Origin: Pontibacter qinzhouensis | Lineage (GTDB): Bacteria; Bacteroidota; Bacteroidia; Cytophagales; Hymenobacteraceae | Direction: 5' to 3' | Length of the DNA stretch: 64,000 bases | Assembly (NCBI RefSeq): GCF_008017455.1 | Contig: NZ_VRTY01000016.1 | Span: 1 to 64,000 of the forward strand | In this document: one piece after another, positions 52,537 to 61,197 of the stretch | Numbering within the stretch: the first letter of the stretch is position 1 | Layout: each line of letters starts with the position of its first letter | Notes under the pieces: model-generated | Seen by the model: the letters and a program-made list of their open reading frames with translations, nothing else | What the model was told of the DNA's origin: nothing | Databases searched by the model: none | Made by a program: the position numbers and the translations under genes

Positions 52537-54102
52537 TTATAAAAGCGCTTTCTCATCTGTAGGTGCAGTGGTCCGGTCTATCTCCTTTATAGTCAGGTTT
52601 ATATTTTTAGTGACGGCCGTTTCTTTAAAATCCTCAATAAGTTCTCTTACATCAGGGTCTATGTAAGCCGATTTAGATAAGTCGATTTCGAGGTCTACAT
52701 TTTCAGGTACTTTCCGTAGCGTTTGCAGAATATTGCCCTTGTTCAGGAAAGAAATCTGTTCGGCCAGCAGCATGCGGTATTTGTCGCGGGTAATGCTTTT
52801 CTCGTCTTTGTACAGGTAGTGCGACACTTTGTAATTGTTCCGGAGAATGTTTACAATAGCTACTGCCATACCGATGCCTATACCGGTTAAAAGATCGGTT
52901 AAAACGATGGCGATTACCGTTACCACAAATGGCAGAAACTGGTTCCAGCCGCTGCGGTACATGCCTAAAAACAGTGCCGGTTTAGCCAACTTGTACCCCA
53001 CAACAATCAGAATTGCGGCCAGGCTCGAGAGCGGGATCATGTTCAGGACCTGGGGCACGAGCAAAACGCAGCACAAGATCAGCAGCCCGTGTATGAGGGC
53101 AGAGAGCTTGGTTCGGCCACCTGACTGTATATTGGCCGAGCTCCTGACGATAACCTGTGTAAGCGGCAAACCACCGATCATGCCCGAAACCATGTTCCCG
53201 ACTCCCTGCGCCACCAGCTCTTTGTTGGCAGGGCTTATTCTTTTGTAAGGATCGAGCTTATCGGTTGCTTCGAGGCAGAGCAGCGTTTCGAGGCTGGCTA
53301 CAATGGCAATGGTGCCGGCCAGAAAAAGCACATCGTAGGTGAACACGCGGCTAAAATCGGGTAAGGTAAATTGCTGCACAAACCCGTTTAGGCTACTGGC
53401 AACCGGCAACTCTACTAACTGGCTGGCAGCAAGCGCAAACTGCGGAAAACCATTGGCAAACACCACGTTCAACACAATGCCAAGCACCACCACTACCAGC
53501 GGGCCCTGTATAACCTGAAAAACCTTATGCTTTTTCGTCAGTACCTGATCCCAGAAAATCAGGATTGCCAGCGAGAGGCCACTGATCAGGATAGCCCCCG
53601 GCGTAATATAGTTAAATGCATTAAAAAGCTCAGAGAAGGTGGTGCCGCCACTTGGCTGCACAAAATGAACATCGCCTTCGTAGTTGCTGTCGTAGCCAAA
53701 GGCATGCGGAATCTGTTTCAGAATGATAATGACACCAATACCCGAGAGCATTCCTTTTATAACAGAGGTAGGGAAATAATAGCCGATGCTCCCCGCTTTC
53801 AGAAACCCGAGCGCCAGTTGTATGGCACCCGCCAACACTACCGCCGACAAAAAGACCTCATAACTCCCGAGCCCTTGTATAGCCTGCAACACAATAACAG
53901 CCAAACCTGCAGCAGGTCCGCTTACACCCAACTGCGACCCACTAATAAGTGTAACCACAATGCCACCAACTATTCCGGCAATTATACCAGAGAAAAGAGG
54001 GGCACCCGAGGCCATGGCAATGCCCAGGCAGAGTGGTACCGCCACCAGAAACACCACAATTCCTGCCGGCAAGTCGTTTTTTATTTCTTTCAGGTTTATC
54101 AT
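52537..54102 (-). CDS. SulP-family anion transporter with C-terminal STAS domain
   Basis: 521 residues. An N-terminal block of 10-14 TM helices opens with DLPAGIVVFLVAVPLCLGIAMASGAPLFSG, the SulP signature; AGTIAIVASLETLLCLEATD and SSANIQSGGRTKLSALIHG are conserved transport motifs. A STAS domain fills about 440-521 (VDLEIDLSKSAYIDPDVREL). Bacterial relatives next to carbonic anhydrases move bicarbonate, and the neighbour here is a beta-carbonic anhydrase plus a TetR regulator, so bicarbonate:Na+ uptake is the best guess over sulfate. Confidence 0.9.
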   Translation of the reverse strand: MINLKEIKNDLPAGIVVFLVAVPLCLGIAMASGAPLFSGIIAGIVGGIVVTLISGSQLGVSGPAAGLAVIVLQAIQGLGSYEVFLSAVVLAGAIQLALGFLKAGSIGYYFPTSVIKGMLSGIGVIIILKQIPHAFGYDSNYEGDVHFVQPSGGTTFSELFNAFNYITPGAILISGLSLAILIFWDQVLTKKHKVFQVIQGPLVVVVLGIVLNVVFANGFPQFALAASQLVELPVASSLNGFVQQFTLPDFSRVFTYDVLFLAGTIAIVASLETLLCLEATDKLDPYKRISPANKELVAQGVGNMVSGMIGGLPLTQVIVRSSANIQSGGRTKLSALIHGLLILCCVLLVPQVLNMIPLSSLAAILIVVGYKLAKPALFLGMYRSGWNQFLPFVVTVIAIVLTDLLTGIGIGMAVAIVNILRNNYKVSHYLYKDEKSITRDKYRMLLAEQISFLNKGNILQTLRKVPENVDLEIDLSKSAYIDPDVRELIEDFKETAVTKNINLTIKEIDRTTAPTDEKALL

Positions 54103-54158
54103 GATGGGGATGGGTAAGTTAACCTTAAAAGACGATAGCTTTACTATAGGTATACAAT

Positions 54159-54185
54159 GTAAAACTTTTTTATAGAATGTTTTAC
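54159..54185. promoter_or_regulatory. Candidate TetR operator upstream of sulP
   Basis: GTAAAAC (54159-54165), 13-nt spacer, GTTTTAC (54179-54185): a perfect 7-bp palindrome 57-83 bases upstream of the sulP start. One further GTTTTAC half-site lies just upstream of the carbonic anhydrase start (52359-52365). Confidence 0.4.
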
Positions 54186-54319
54186 TTTTAGCACAAATTA
54201 TTTTTACCTCTGGAAGCGTGTTTAAGTTGCACCATTTCAGCAGTATCAGCTATGGCCTTTAGAGGAGTGGCCCAAGTCAGGGTTTTCCGTTTCGCCCATG
54301 CCAAACGTTTAGTAAAGCA

Positions 54320-54362
54320 AAAAAGGCCGGAGCAGCTCGTTAACAGCTACTCCGGCCTTTTT
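54320..54362 (-). terminator. Terminator after trpS
   Basis: AAAAAGGCCGGAG pairs with CTCCGGCCTTTTT around an AGCT-containing loop, 48 bases past the trpS stop. Confidence 0.85.
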
Positions 54363-54409
54363 AATTGCTCTACAAGGCCTACTTAGGATTTGTATGGGTT
54401 TACCAGTAC

Positions 54410-55384
54410 TTAAAAGCCTATTTTTTTCCGCACACGTTGCAGCACAGGGCCGGCAATTGCTTTTGCTTTTTCAGCGCCTTCGTTCAATTTTTTATCGATT
54501 TCGGGCAGGTTGTTCATGTAATAGTTGAACAGCTCGCGCTCTTTGGCATATTTGTTTACTATTTGCTCATACAAGGCTTGTTTGGCATGCCCGTAGCCGT
54601 AGCCTCCGTTCAGGTAGTTCTGGCGCATGGTTTCTGTTTCAGCAGGTGTTGCCAGCAGTTTGTATAGCTTAAATACGGTATCAGTGTCAGGGTCTTTGGG
54701 CTCTTCAAGTGGTGTGCTGTCGGTAATAATGCTCATCACGGTTTTCCGGAGAGGCTTGTCGGCTTCAAAAATATCGATAATGTTGCCGTACGACTTGCTC
54801 ATTTTCTCTCCGTTCAGGCCAGGTACTGTTTTCACTGCTTCGTCTACCTTGGCTTCGGGCAATACAAACGTTTCGCCATAGGTGTGGTTAAAGGAGCTGG
54901 CAATGTCGCGGGTAATTTCGAGGTGCTGAATCTGATCTTTCCCTACGGGCACAATATTGGCATCGTAGAGCAGAATGTCGGCAGCCATGAGCACAGGGTA
55001 TGTAAAAAGTCCGGCATTCACGTCTGCCAGGCCCCGGCGATTCGATTTGTCTTTAAACGAGTGCGCATTGGCCAGCATCGGGAAAGGTGCAAAGCAGTTC
55101 AGGTACCAGGCCAGCTCTGTCACCATCGGTACATCAGACTGTCGGTAAAAAATATGCCGGTCGGTATCGAACCCGAAGGCAAGCCAGGAGGCTGCCACTG
55201 AGTACGTGTTGTGGCGCAAAACGTCCGCATCGCGGATGGCGGTAAGGGTGTGCAGGTCGGCTATAAAAAAAAGCGATTCTTCCTGCGAGGTGCTGGAAAG
55301 CTCGATGGCGGGAATGATAGCGCCCAGCAAGTTGCCCAAATGTGGTCTGCCTGTGCTCTGGATGCCTGTAAGGAAACGTGCCAT
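54410..55384 (-). CDS. trpS: Tryptophanyl-tRNA synthetase
   Basis: Class I aminoacyl-tRNA synthetase charging tRNA-Trp. 324 residues, normal bacterial length. RPHLGNLLGAI is the HIGH-equivalent motif and GEKMSKSYGN the KMSKS loop; PVGKDQIQHLEITRDIA is the typical TrpRS helix. It is transcribed alone with its own terminator. The start (MARFLTGIQSTGRPHLG) is the usual N terminus of the family. Confidence 0.96.
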   Translation of the reverse strand: MARFLTGIQSTGRPHLGNLLGAIIPAIELSSTSQEESLFFIADLHTLTAIRDADVLRHNTYSVAASWLAFGFDTDRHIFYRQSDVPMVTELAWYLNCFAPFPMLANAHSFKDKSNRRGLADVNAGLFTYPVLMAADILLYDANIVPVGKDQIQHLEITRDIASSFNHTYGETFVLPEAKVDEAVKTVPGLNGEKMSKSYGNIIDIFEADKPLRKTVMSIITDSTPLEEPKDPDTDTVFKLYKLLATPAETETMRQNYLNGGYGYGHAKQALYEQIVNKYAKERELFNYYMNNLPEIDKKLNEGAEKAKAIAGPVLQRVRKKIGF

Positions 55385-55552
55385 AAGGTAAGGTTCAGTT
55401 GTTTAAGCTGCAAAATAAGCTAAAATTCGGATATTAATCTGCTCTTAAGGCCTAAGTTCCCAACTGCTTTTGGCTAAAGAAGCTAAAGAACAGCAGGTTA
55501 AATACATGCTGTGGCAGCAAATTTAAAAGCTGCCGCTGCTTGTCTCTTTTTA

Positions 55553-56332
55553 TTAATGCACCGCCTCTTTTGCCAGATCTTTCGCGGCCCGGTGGCCCAG
55601 GTAGCCATCTATAATATAATGTGCCACATACAGCAGTGGTGTTAGTGCAATGGCTACAAAAAATTTGTAAATGTAGTTGAGCCCTGCCACCGACAGCACC
55701 TGTGTAAGCGACCAGTTCCCGAAAAAGTAAAACGCAATAAAAAGCACCACCAAACTATCTATTAACTGCGACACTAACGTAGAGCCTGTTGCCCGTAGCC
55801 ATATTTTTTTGCTGCCTGTGTAGCGGCGCAGCCAGTGAAACACGGTGGCATCAAGAAACTGCGAAATAATAAATGCAACGACCGATCCTATAATAATGCC
55901 CAGCCCCTGGCGGTAAATACTGTTAAAGGCAAAATCGATGTTGAAAGGGTTTCCATCTGCATCTGTGTTGTTCACCTCCAGCCAGAACTGAGCCGGCGGC
56001 AGCCCCGTTACCACAGTAATAACCAGAAATGCATACAGAATCAGAAGTACGGTTAGTATACTGACCTTCTTAACGCCTTCTTTCCCAAAATATTCATTTA
56101 TGATATCGGTGGTAATAAAGACAACCGGCCAGATGATAACGCCTGCCGTCAGGTTAAAATCCAGCTTGGAGCCCAGAATAGAAAGCTGCGCCCCCGGCAA
56201 TCCGAAGAGCGCTTCACCTGAAAATATTTTTACGCCAATAAGTTCTGCCAGCAAGGCATTGGCTATAAAAATGCCACTCAGCACCAGGAAGAGTTGTGTG
56301 CGCTTTTTTTCAGAAGTAGAAACTACGCTCAT
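55553..56332 (-). CDS. Queuosine-precursor transporter (YhhQ/QPTR family)
   Basis: 259 residues with about six TM helices. NALLAELIGVKIFS and VVFITTDIINEYFGKEGVKK are the YhhQ signatures; SQFLDATVFHWLRRYTGSK carries the conserved Asp/Arg pair of the fold; TLVSQLIDSLVVLFIAFYF follows. E. coli YhhQ imports preQ0/preQ1, the base used to make queuosine in tRNA. No queuosine biosynthesis gene lies in this window, although miaA is another tRNA-modification gene in it. Transcribed alone. Confidence 0.88.
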   Translation of the reverse strand: MSVVSTSEKKRTQLFLVLSGIFIANALLAELIGVKIFSGEALFGLPGAQLSILGSKLDFNLTAGVIIWPVVFITTDIINEYFGKEGVKKVSILTVLLILYAFLVITVVTGLPPAQFWLEVNNTDADGNPFNIDFAFNSIYRQGLGIIIGSVVAFIISQFLDATVFHWLRRYTGSKKIWLRATGSTLVSQLIDSLVVLFIAFYFFGNWSLTQVLSVAGLNYIYKFFVAIALTPLLYVAHYIIDGYLGHRAAKDLAKEAVH

Positions 56333-56548
56333 CGAATTAAAAACTTATGCATGAACAAAAACAGGAGTAGGTTATAAAAGTCGTGGTTTTAGCAACCAAA
56401 GGTAAAAAGATATTAACAAAAACACATGTAGCCCGAAGCACCCGATCAGGAATGGCTAAGATGATGGGAGAAGCAACAATTGAATAAAGGCAGAAGCTAT
56501 GGCTGAGGGAGCGTATGCAAGGCGTTACACCGTGAGCAGCACCTGCAT

Positions 56549-56606
56549 ACCCTTGGCTGTTCTTTGTTCAAAATCCTTCGGAAGGCCAATTTCATTCGAA
56601 TAATTA
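56549..56606 (+). repeat. 58-bp interspersed element, copy 19
   Basis: ACCCTTGGC start, CTTCGGAAGGCC core, ATTCGAATAATTA end. It lies in the divergent spacer between yhhQ and the paralog pair. The rest of the 56333-56905 spacer shows only a candidate -7 box. Confidence 0.84.
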
Positions 56607-56855
56607 GAGTGCAAGTAGGCATAACTTCCATGCTGGTCAAACACAACCGACACATCACACTCAAAAGATAAGAAAATTTAACAGTCATGCAACCAATCAG
56701 GAATAAATAGGCTCCATCTAATACTGTGCTATGGGTTCTGTAGTTAATCGTGTTTTAAAATGCTGTTTAATAAGCAACTATGGGTTTTAACAGGGCAAAA
56801 TGAGATGGTGATGAATAATTACCATGCTATAACCTAAAAACCACATAATTGTTTG

Positions 56856-56863
56856 TAATTTTG
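56856..56863 (+). promoter_or_regulatory. Candidate -7 box for the paralog pair
   Basis: TAATTTTG matches TAnnTTTG exactly, 43 bases before the first ATG. No clear TTTG lies 19-21 bases upstream. Confidence 0.4.
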
Positions 56864-56905
56864 TTTAAAATATTTTAAATTGAATTATACGAATAAAAAC
56901 TAACT

Positions 56906-57763
56906 ATGAAAATGCGTAAAATTTTAATGGTAGCGCTGGGGCTTTGCCTGGGGCATCAGGGAGTAATGGCTCAGGCCGGACTGCTAAACAAAGTAAAACA
57001 AAAAACAACCAACAAGGCAGACGCTAAAGTAGACGAAGCTCTGGACAACTTGTTTGGAGGCAAGAAAAAAGCCAACGACGGAACCACTGCCGGCAACAAT
57101 ACTAGCGGTAACAGCAATTCATCATCTGCAGGAAACAGTGGCGGTGTAGTATATGGCAGCAAAGGCGGCAGTAAAGCCACGAATAAAGGAGGAGCAGGCC
57201 TGGCTGCAACCACCCCAGATGTAAACCTAAACCTCTCTGAAGCCGAGACATCCTTTAAAGCCGGTAGTTATGGCGAGGCACGGTATGCTGTGCAGCAAGC
57301 CATGCTGGGCGTTGAACTGGAGATCGGGCAGAAGATACTAGCCTCCCTGCCTGAAGCCATTTCGGGGCTGAAAAAAGATGAGGAGGTAGAGCAGGTAACC
57401 AGCATGGGCTGGGGCTGGGCCGGACTAACCATTCTGCGCCAATACACCGATAGCCAGGAGAAAGAATTGCGGGTAACTGTTGCCAACAATGCAGCCTATG
57501 TAAACATGGTAAATCAGTACATGACCACAGGCGGCTACGCACAAACCACAGGAGGCCAGCAAGACTGGAAACAGACAAAAGTAAAAGGGCACCGGGCGGT
57601 AATAGAATACAGCGATGGCGAAGGCTACAAACTGACTGTTCCGCTAGGCCAGTCGTCTATGTTGCTCTACGAAGGCGTAAACTTTAAAAACGAGCAGGAG
57701 GTTATGGCAGCTGCCAATGCAGTAGACATAGATGGCATCAAGAAAATGTTAGGCGAAAAATAA
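56906..57763 (+). CDS. Hypothetical secreted protein, first of two paralogs
   Basis: 285 residues: signal peptide (about 1-22, ending VMAQ), a low-complexity Asn/Gly/Ser/Lys linker at about 55-100 (GNNTSGNSNSSSAGNSGG), then a domain of about 170 residues. That domain shares KAGSYGEARYAVQQAMLGVE and EIGQKILASLPEAISGL with SSGNLVDSRAAMEQMLRDLD and EIGKEILKMLPAKMEAL of the next gene, and both end with a strand pair around 'KVKGHRAVIEYSDGEGY'. The family and function are unknown. It is 42 bases upstream of the second paralog and probably co-transcribed with it. Confidence 0.75.
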   Translation: MKMRKILMVALGLCLGHQGVMAQAGLLNKVKQKTTNKADAKVDEALDNLFGGKKKANDGTTAGNNTSGNSNSSSAGNSGGVVYGSKGGSKATNKGGAGLAATTPDVNLNLSEAETSFKAGSYGEARYAVQQAMLGVELEIGQKILASLPEAISGLKKDEEVEQVTSMGWGWAGLTILRQYTDSQEKELRVTVANNAAYVNMVNQYMTTGGYAQTTGGQQDWKQTKVKGHRAVIEYSDGEGYKLTVPLGQSSMLLYEGVNFKNEQEVMAAANAVDIDGIKKMLGEK

Positions 57764-57805
57764 CACCGGCACCTACACAGCATCAACACAAAAGACATTT
57801 AAATT

Positions 57806-58411
57806 ATGAAAAAGATACTTACTGGCACTTTTGTTTTCTGTCTGCTTACACTAACCTCGTTTGCGCAGCAGTTTAACAGCAACCTCACCGATGCCCGAAA
57901 AAATTACTCCTCTGGCAACCTCGTAGACTCCCGCGCGGCTATGGAGCAAATGCTACGCGACCTGGATGTGGAAATCGGCAAAGAGATACTTAAAATGCTG
58001 CCTGCCAAAATGGAAGCCCTGGACGCCAATACAAAAAATGACCAGGTAACCAGTGCCGGCGGAGGCCTGATCGGGGGCCTTTATATACAGCGCACCTACG
58101 GCTCCGACACCAAAGGCGCTAACCTCGACATCATTAATAATTCGCCACTCATAAACTCTTTGCAGGCGCTGCTATCGGTGCCGTTTATTGCCGGAGCAGG
58201 TAACCCAGACCAAAAGGTAGTACGGGTAAGCGGCTACAAAGCCTTGCTCCATAAAGTAGACGACACAGAAGCTGGCAAAGTAAGTTACGAGCTGCAGATT
58301 CCGCTGCAGAACACGCTTGTTACCTTCAAAGTGAGCGATACAAAAGAAGACAATATCCTGAAACTGGCCAGCACCATTCCGTTAGAGAAGATTTCGCAAA
58401 TGGCAAAGTAA
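57806..58411 (+). CDS. Hypothetical secreted protein, second of two paralogs
   Basis: 201 residues: signal peptide (about 1-20, ending SFAQ), then the same domain as the product upstream but without its low-complexity linker. The shared order is helix pair, GG-rich turn (NDQVTSAGGGLIGGLYIQRTYG), DIINNSPLINSLQALL, and a final 'KVVRVSGYKALLHKVDD' strand. The missing linker shows that the pair arose by duplication plus linker gain or loss. A strong terminator lies 19 bases after the stop, then repeat copy 20. Confidence 0.75.
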   Translation: MKKILTGTFVFCLLTLTSFAQQFNSNLTDARKNYSSGNLVDSRAAMEQMLRDLDVEIGKEILKMLPAKMEALDANTKNDQVTSAGGGLIGGLYIQRTYGSDTKGANLDIINNSPLINSLQALLSVPFIAGAGNPDQKVVRVSGYKALLHKVDDTEAGKVSYELQIPLQNTLVTFKVSDTKEDNILKLASTIPLEKISQMAK

Positions 58412-58430
58412 GTTTTAGACGTGATAATAT

Positions 58431-58464
58431 AAAAAAGGAGAGGTGTTAGCGCCTCTCCTTTTTT
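58431..58464 (+). terminator. Intrinsic terminator of the paralog operon
   Basis: AAAAAAGGAGAGG pairs with CCTCTCCTTTTTT around a short loop, with the T run included. Confidence 0.88.
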
Positions 58465-58488
58465 GTTACTCATTTTACACGAAAACTT

Positions 58489-58547
58489 ACCCTTGACCTG
58501 AAAATAGCTGTTTTACTGTTGGAAGGGTATTTTCATTAGAATAATTG
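58489..58547 (+). repeat. 58-bp interspersed element, copy 20
   Basis: ACCCTTGACC start, ATTAGAATAATTG end. Here TACCCTT (58488-58494) and AAGGGTA pair perfectly, the clearest example of the outer stem of the element. It faces the upstream gene's stop, 77 bases away. Confidence 0.87.
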
Positions 58548-58735
58548 CCGTTCGTGTGCCAGATAGGAACTTCGACTTAATTTATCAGCACCTTAAACAG
58601 CGCTACTGTTTTTTTAAAGGAAACAAGCCACCTGATTTCTGACCTTATTGTGAGAAATGCGGGTAAATAAAACGTCAGATTCCTGTTAATTTTAATGCTG
58701 CCAGTAGTAGCTGAAGATTTGAAGCTGTGTGGTTA

Positions 58736-58793
58736 ACCCTTGGCCGTTTTCTAATGAAAAACCTTCTGGAGGCCATTTTCATTGGCATAATTT
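58736..58793 (+). repeat. 58-bp interspersed element, copy 21
   Basis: ACCCTTGGC start, CTTCTGGAGGCC core, ATTGGCATAATTT end (one substitution in GAATAATT). Second copy behind the same operon. The rest of the 58465-58863 spacer shows nothing recognisable. Confidence 0.82.
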
Positions 58794-58863
58794 AAGTTCC
58801 TCTTACAACACTAACCTTTACAACAAAATTTAATATTGATCTCTAATTTTGTAATACGACTGG

Positions 58864-59805
58864 CTACTGTTCTTCAGCTGGTGCGTCTTCTTCGCGCACA
58901 CAAAAAATACTACCCTCAATGGCTAAATCCGTTTTAGGGAAAGTCTCCTGCGCTTCCTGCAGCAGCGGGCTAAGATCTTTGTAGCGAACCGAAAAGTGCC
59001 CGATAAGCAGGTGCCGCACTTGTGCCTGCAAAGCAAGCTCAGCTGCTTGTCTGGCAGTGCTATGGAAGGTGTAATGCGCACGTTCGCGAAGATCGTCGGT
59101 AAAGGTGGCTTCGTGGTAGAGCAGGTCTACGTGTTGCAGCCAGGGCACAATGGCAGTGTTTAAGCGAGTATCGGAGCAATAGGCGTAACTCCGTTGTGGT
59201 TTTGGCTCCAGGGTTACCTCCTTGTTAGCTACCAGCAGGTTACCGTGCATATCAAAAATGTCTTTACCGGCTTTAAGGCCGACCAGTTGCTGAGGCGTTA
59301 AAAAGTCCGGTAGCTTCTCCTTTACCAGTGGTCTTGGCTTTGGCTTTTCGCGAAACAGGAACCCACAGCAGGGTACACGGTGCAGCATCGGGAGTGTGTG
59401 CACGGTTATGTCCTTATCTTCAAAAATAAGAGTATGGGCAGTAGTATCTAACTCCGTAAAAATAAGGTCGAAACAAAGGTTGGTGCCGGAGTAGCGAAAC
59501 TGTAAGCTAAGAATTTCGGAGAGGCCGGCAGGGCCGAAAAGGTGGAGAGGTGTTTGCCGGCCGTGCAGGTGCATAGTCGATAGTAAGCTGGCAAGGCCGA
59601 AGTAGTGGTCGCCGTGGAGGTGGCTGATGTAGATATTACAAATGCGCTGATGCTTTATTTTGTAAAGCATCAGCTGCATTTGTGTGCCTTCGCCGCAATC
59701 TATGAGGTGGTATTGGTTACCAATGGTTAATAACTGGGCGGTATGATGTCTGTTTGCCGATGGAGTAGCCGAGGAACTACCTAAAATTCTGAGCTCAAAA
59801 TCCAC
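58864..59805 (-). CDS. rnz: Ribonuclease Z
   Basis: Endonuclease for tRNA 3' processing. 313 residues, the short (RNase Z-S) form. Opening ELRILGSSSATPSANRHHTAQLL, DCGEGTQMQLM and the zinc motif ISHLHGDHYFGL are diagnostic; YCSDTRLNTAIV supplies the next aspartate, and the C-terminal HLLIGHFSVRYKD supplies the last histidine. It is encoded 14 bases after the STAS gene on the same strand. Confidence 0.94.
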   Translation of the reverse strand: MDFELRILGSSSATPSANRHHTAQLLTIGNQYHLIDCGEGTQMQLMLYKIKHQRICNIYISHLHGDHYFGLASLLSTMHLHGRQTPLHLFGPAGLSEILSLQFRYSGTNLCFDLIFTELDTTAHTLIFEDKDITVHTLPMLHRVPCCGFLFREKPKPRPLVKEKLPDFLTPQQLVGLKAGKDIFDMHGNLLVANKEVTLEPKPQRSYAYCSDTRLNTAIVPWLQHVDLLYHEATFTDDLRERAHYTFHSTARQAAELALQAQVRHLLIGHFSVRYKDLSPLLQEAQETFPKTDLAIEGSIFCVREEDAPAEEQ

Positions 59806-59819
59806 GCAGGCCTTACAGC

Positions 59820-60197
59820 TTAGTCTTCTTTTTTAGTCAGGTCCTGCTCAATTTCGTGTAGGAAAACACGGTCTATGGCTTCTTCTACAGTTGGCAGAAT
59901 GTTCAGTACCGACTCCAGCTTAGAAATAGTGATCAGTTTCATCACATGGTCTTGCAGGCCAGTTAAAATCAGCAGTCCGTTAGTGGAGTTGCATAACCTG
60001 TTTGCGATCAGGATAGAGCTAAGGCCGGAGGAATCTGTGTACTTTACATTAGACATATCCAGAATCAGGTTCGTGATCCCCTCTGCGTTCAACTTCACAA
60101 ACTCAGACTTCAGGTCTGGTGCTATAGAAGTATCAAGCTTCTTCTCATCTATTGTAATGGTAGTGTAGTTTTCTTTTTTATCAATCGTGTACTTCAT
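59820..60197 (-). CDS. STAS-domain anti-sigma-factor antagonist
   Basis: 125 residues, one STAS domain. VKYTDSSGLSSILIANRL is the phosphorylation loop with the Ser target, as in SpoIIAA-type anti-anti-sigma factors. No partner kinase is in the window. The C terminus has an acidic extension (EQDLTKKED). It lies between purC and rnz, with 61-base and 14-base gaps. Confidence 0.85.
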   Translation of the reverse strand: MKYTIDKKENYTTITIDEKKLDTSIAPDLKSEFVKLNAEGITNLILDMSNVKYTDSSGLSSILIANRLCNSTNGLLILTGLQDHVMKLITISKLESVLNILPTVEEAIDRVFLHEIEQDLTKKED

Positions 60198-60258
60198 GTG
60201 TCTAGCAGTAAAGATTTAAATGCGAATGTACCAAAATCTACTCTAAAAATTTAGTAAG

Positions 60259-61197
60259 TTAGGGTAAAATGTTTTCTTTTACACTATTTTCGATGCAATT
60301 TAAGGCATTTTGCTGGGTTCTTTTTTCGAACTCGTAGCCTGTTACAACCTCAAACAGCTCTATATAGCGCTCTGTAATATTGTTTACTACCTCATCGGTC
60401 ATTTCCGGCACCGTTTGTCCGTCTTTGCCCTGAAATCCGTTCTCTATAAGCCACTGGCGCACAAACTCCTTCGAGAGTTGCTTCTGCGGTTCGCCTTTTT
60501 CCTGGCGTTCTGCATAGCCATCGCTGTAAAAGTAACGCGAGGAGTCGGGGGTATGAATTTCGTCGATCAGGTAAATCTGTCCGTTGCTTTTGCCAAACTC
60601 ATATTTGGTATCTACCAGAATAAGCCCCTGCTTAGCAGCCATTTCGGTGCCACGCGCAAATAAATTACGCGTATAAAGTTCTAAATTAAGATAATCTTCT
60701 TCAGATACAAGCCCCGACTTCAAAATATCTTCACGGGATATGTCTTCGTCGTGACCCTGGTCGGCTTTGGTAGTGGGCGTTATAATTGGTTCCGGCAGCT
60801 TGTCGTTCTCACGCAGGCCTTCCGGCAATGTCACCCCACACACCTGTCTTTTCCCGGACCTGTACTCACGCCAGGCATGGCCCGCCAGGTATCCTCGTAT
60901 AACCATCTCGACCTTAAAAGGTTCGCAGTGGTGCCCAATAGTTACGTTTGGGTCTGGTGTAGAAATTACCCAGTTAGGTACAATATCGGCGGTTGCCTTT
61001 AAAAAGTGGCTGGCAATCTGGTTAAGTACCTGGCCCTTGTATGGGATTGCGCGTGGCAGCACCACATCAAAAGCAGAAATCCGGTCGGTGGCTATAATAG
61101 CCAGCTTGTCGTTAAAATAGTAAACATCGCGGACTTTGCCTCTATAAAACCCAGTTTGTCCTGAAAAGGAGAAGTTAGTTTCTTTTATAGCCTCCAT
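60259..61197 (-). CDS. purC: Phosphoribosylaminoimidazole-succinocarboxamide synthase
   Basis: Step 7 of de novo purine synthesis (CAIR + aspartate + ATP to SAICAR). 312 residues from the ATG at 61197: [28 protein letters not shown] is the usual family N terminus with the KVRDVY motif. The open frame continues 42 residues upstream to 61323 without homology. [20 protein letters not shown] and [16 protein letters not shown] are conserved. Its length is the Bacteroidota/eukaryote-like long form (about 310 residues). Confidence 0.95.
   Translation of the reverse strand: MEAIKETNFSFSGQTGFYRGKVRDVYYFNDKLAIIATDRISAFDVVLPRAIPYKGQVLNQIASHFLKATADIVPNWVISTPDPNVTIGHHCEPFKVEMVIRGYLAGHAWREYRSGKRQVCGVTLPEGLRENDKLPEPIITPTTKADQGHDEDISREDILKSGLVSEEDYLNLELYTRNLFARGTEMAAKQGLILVDTKYEFGKSNGQIYLIDEIHTPDSSRYFYSDGYAERQEKGEPQKQLSKEFVRQWLIENGFQGKDGQTVPEMTDEVVNNITERYIELFEVVTGYEFEKRTQQNALNCIENSVKENILP

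Noticed and set aside
51028-54102. SulP gene called a sulfate transporter
   Set aside because: The carbonic anhydrase and TetR context fits bicarbonate better; the family name alone does not fix the substrate.
54190-54232. Possible 22nd copy of the 58-bp element (AAATTATTTTTACCTCTGGAAGCG)
   Set aside because: Only the AATTATT end and a weak core match; the ACCCTTG end is absent.
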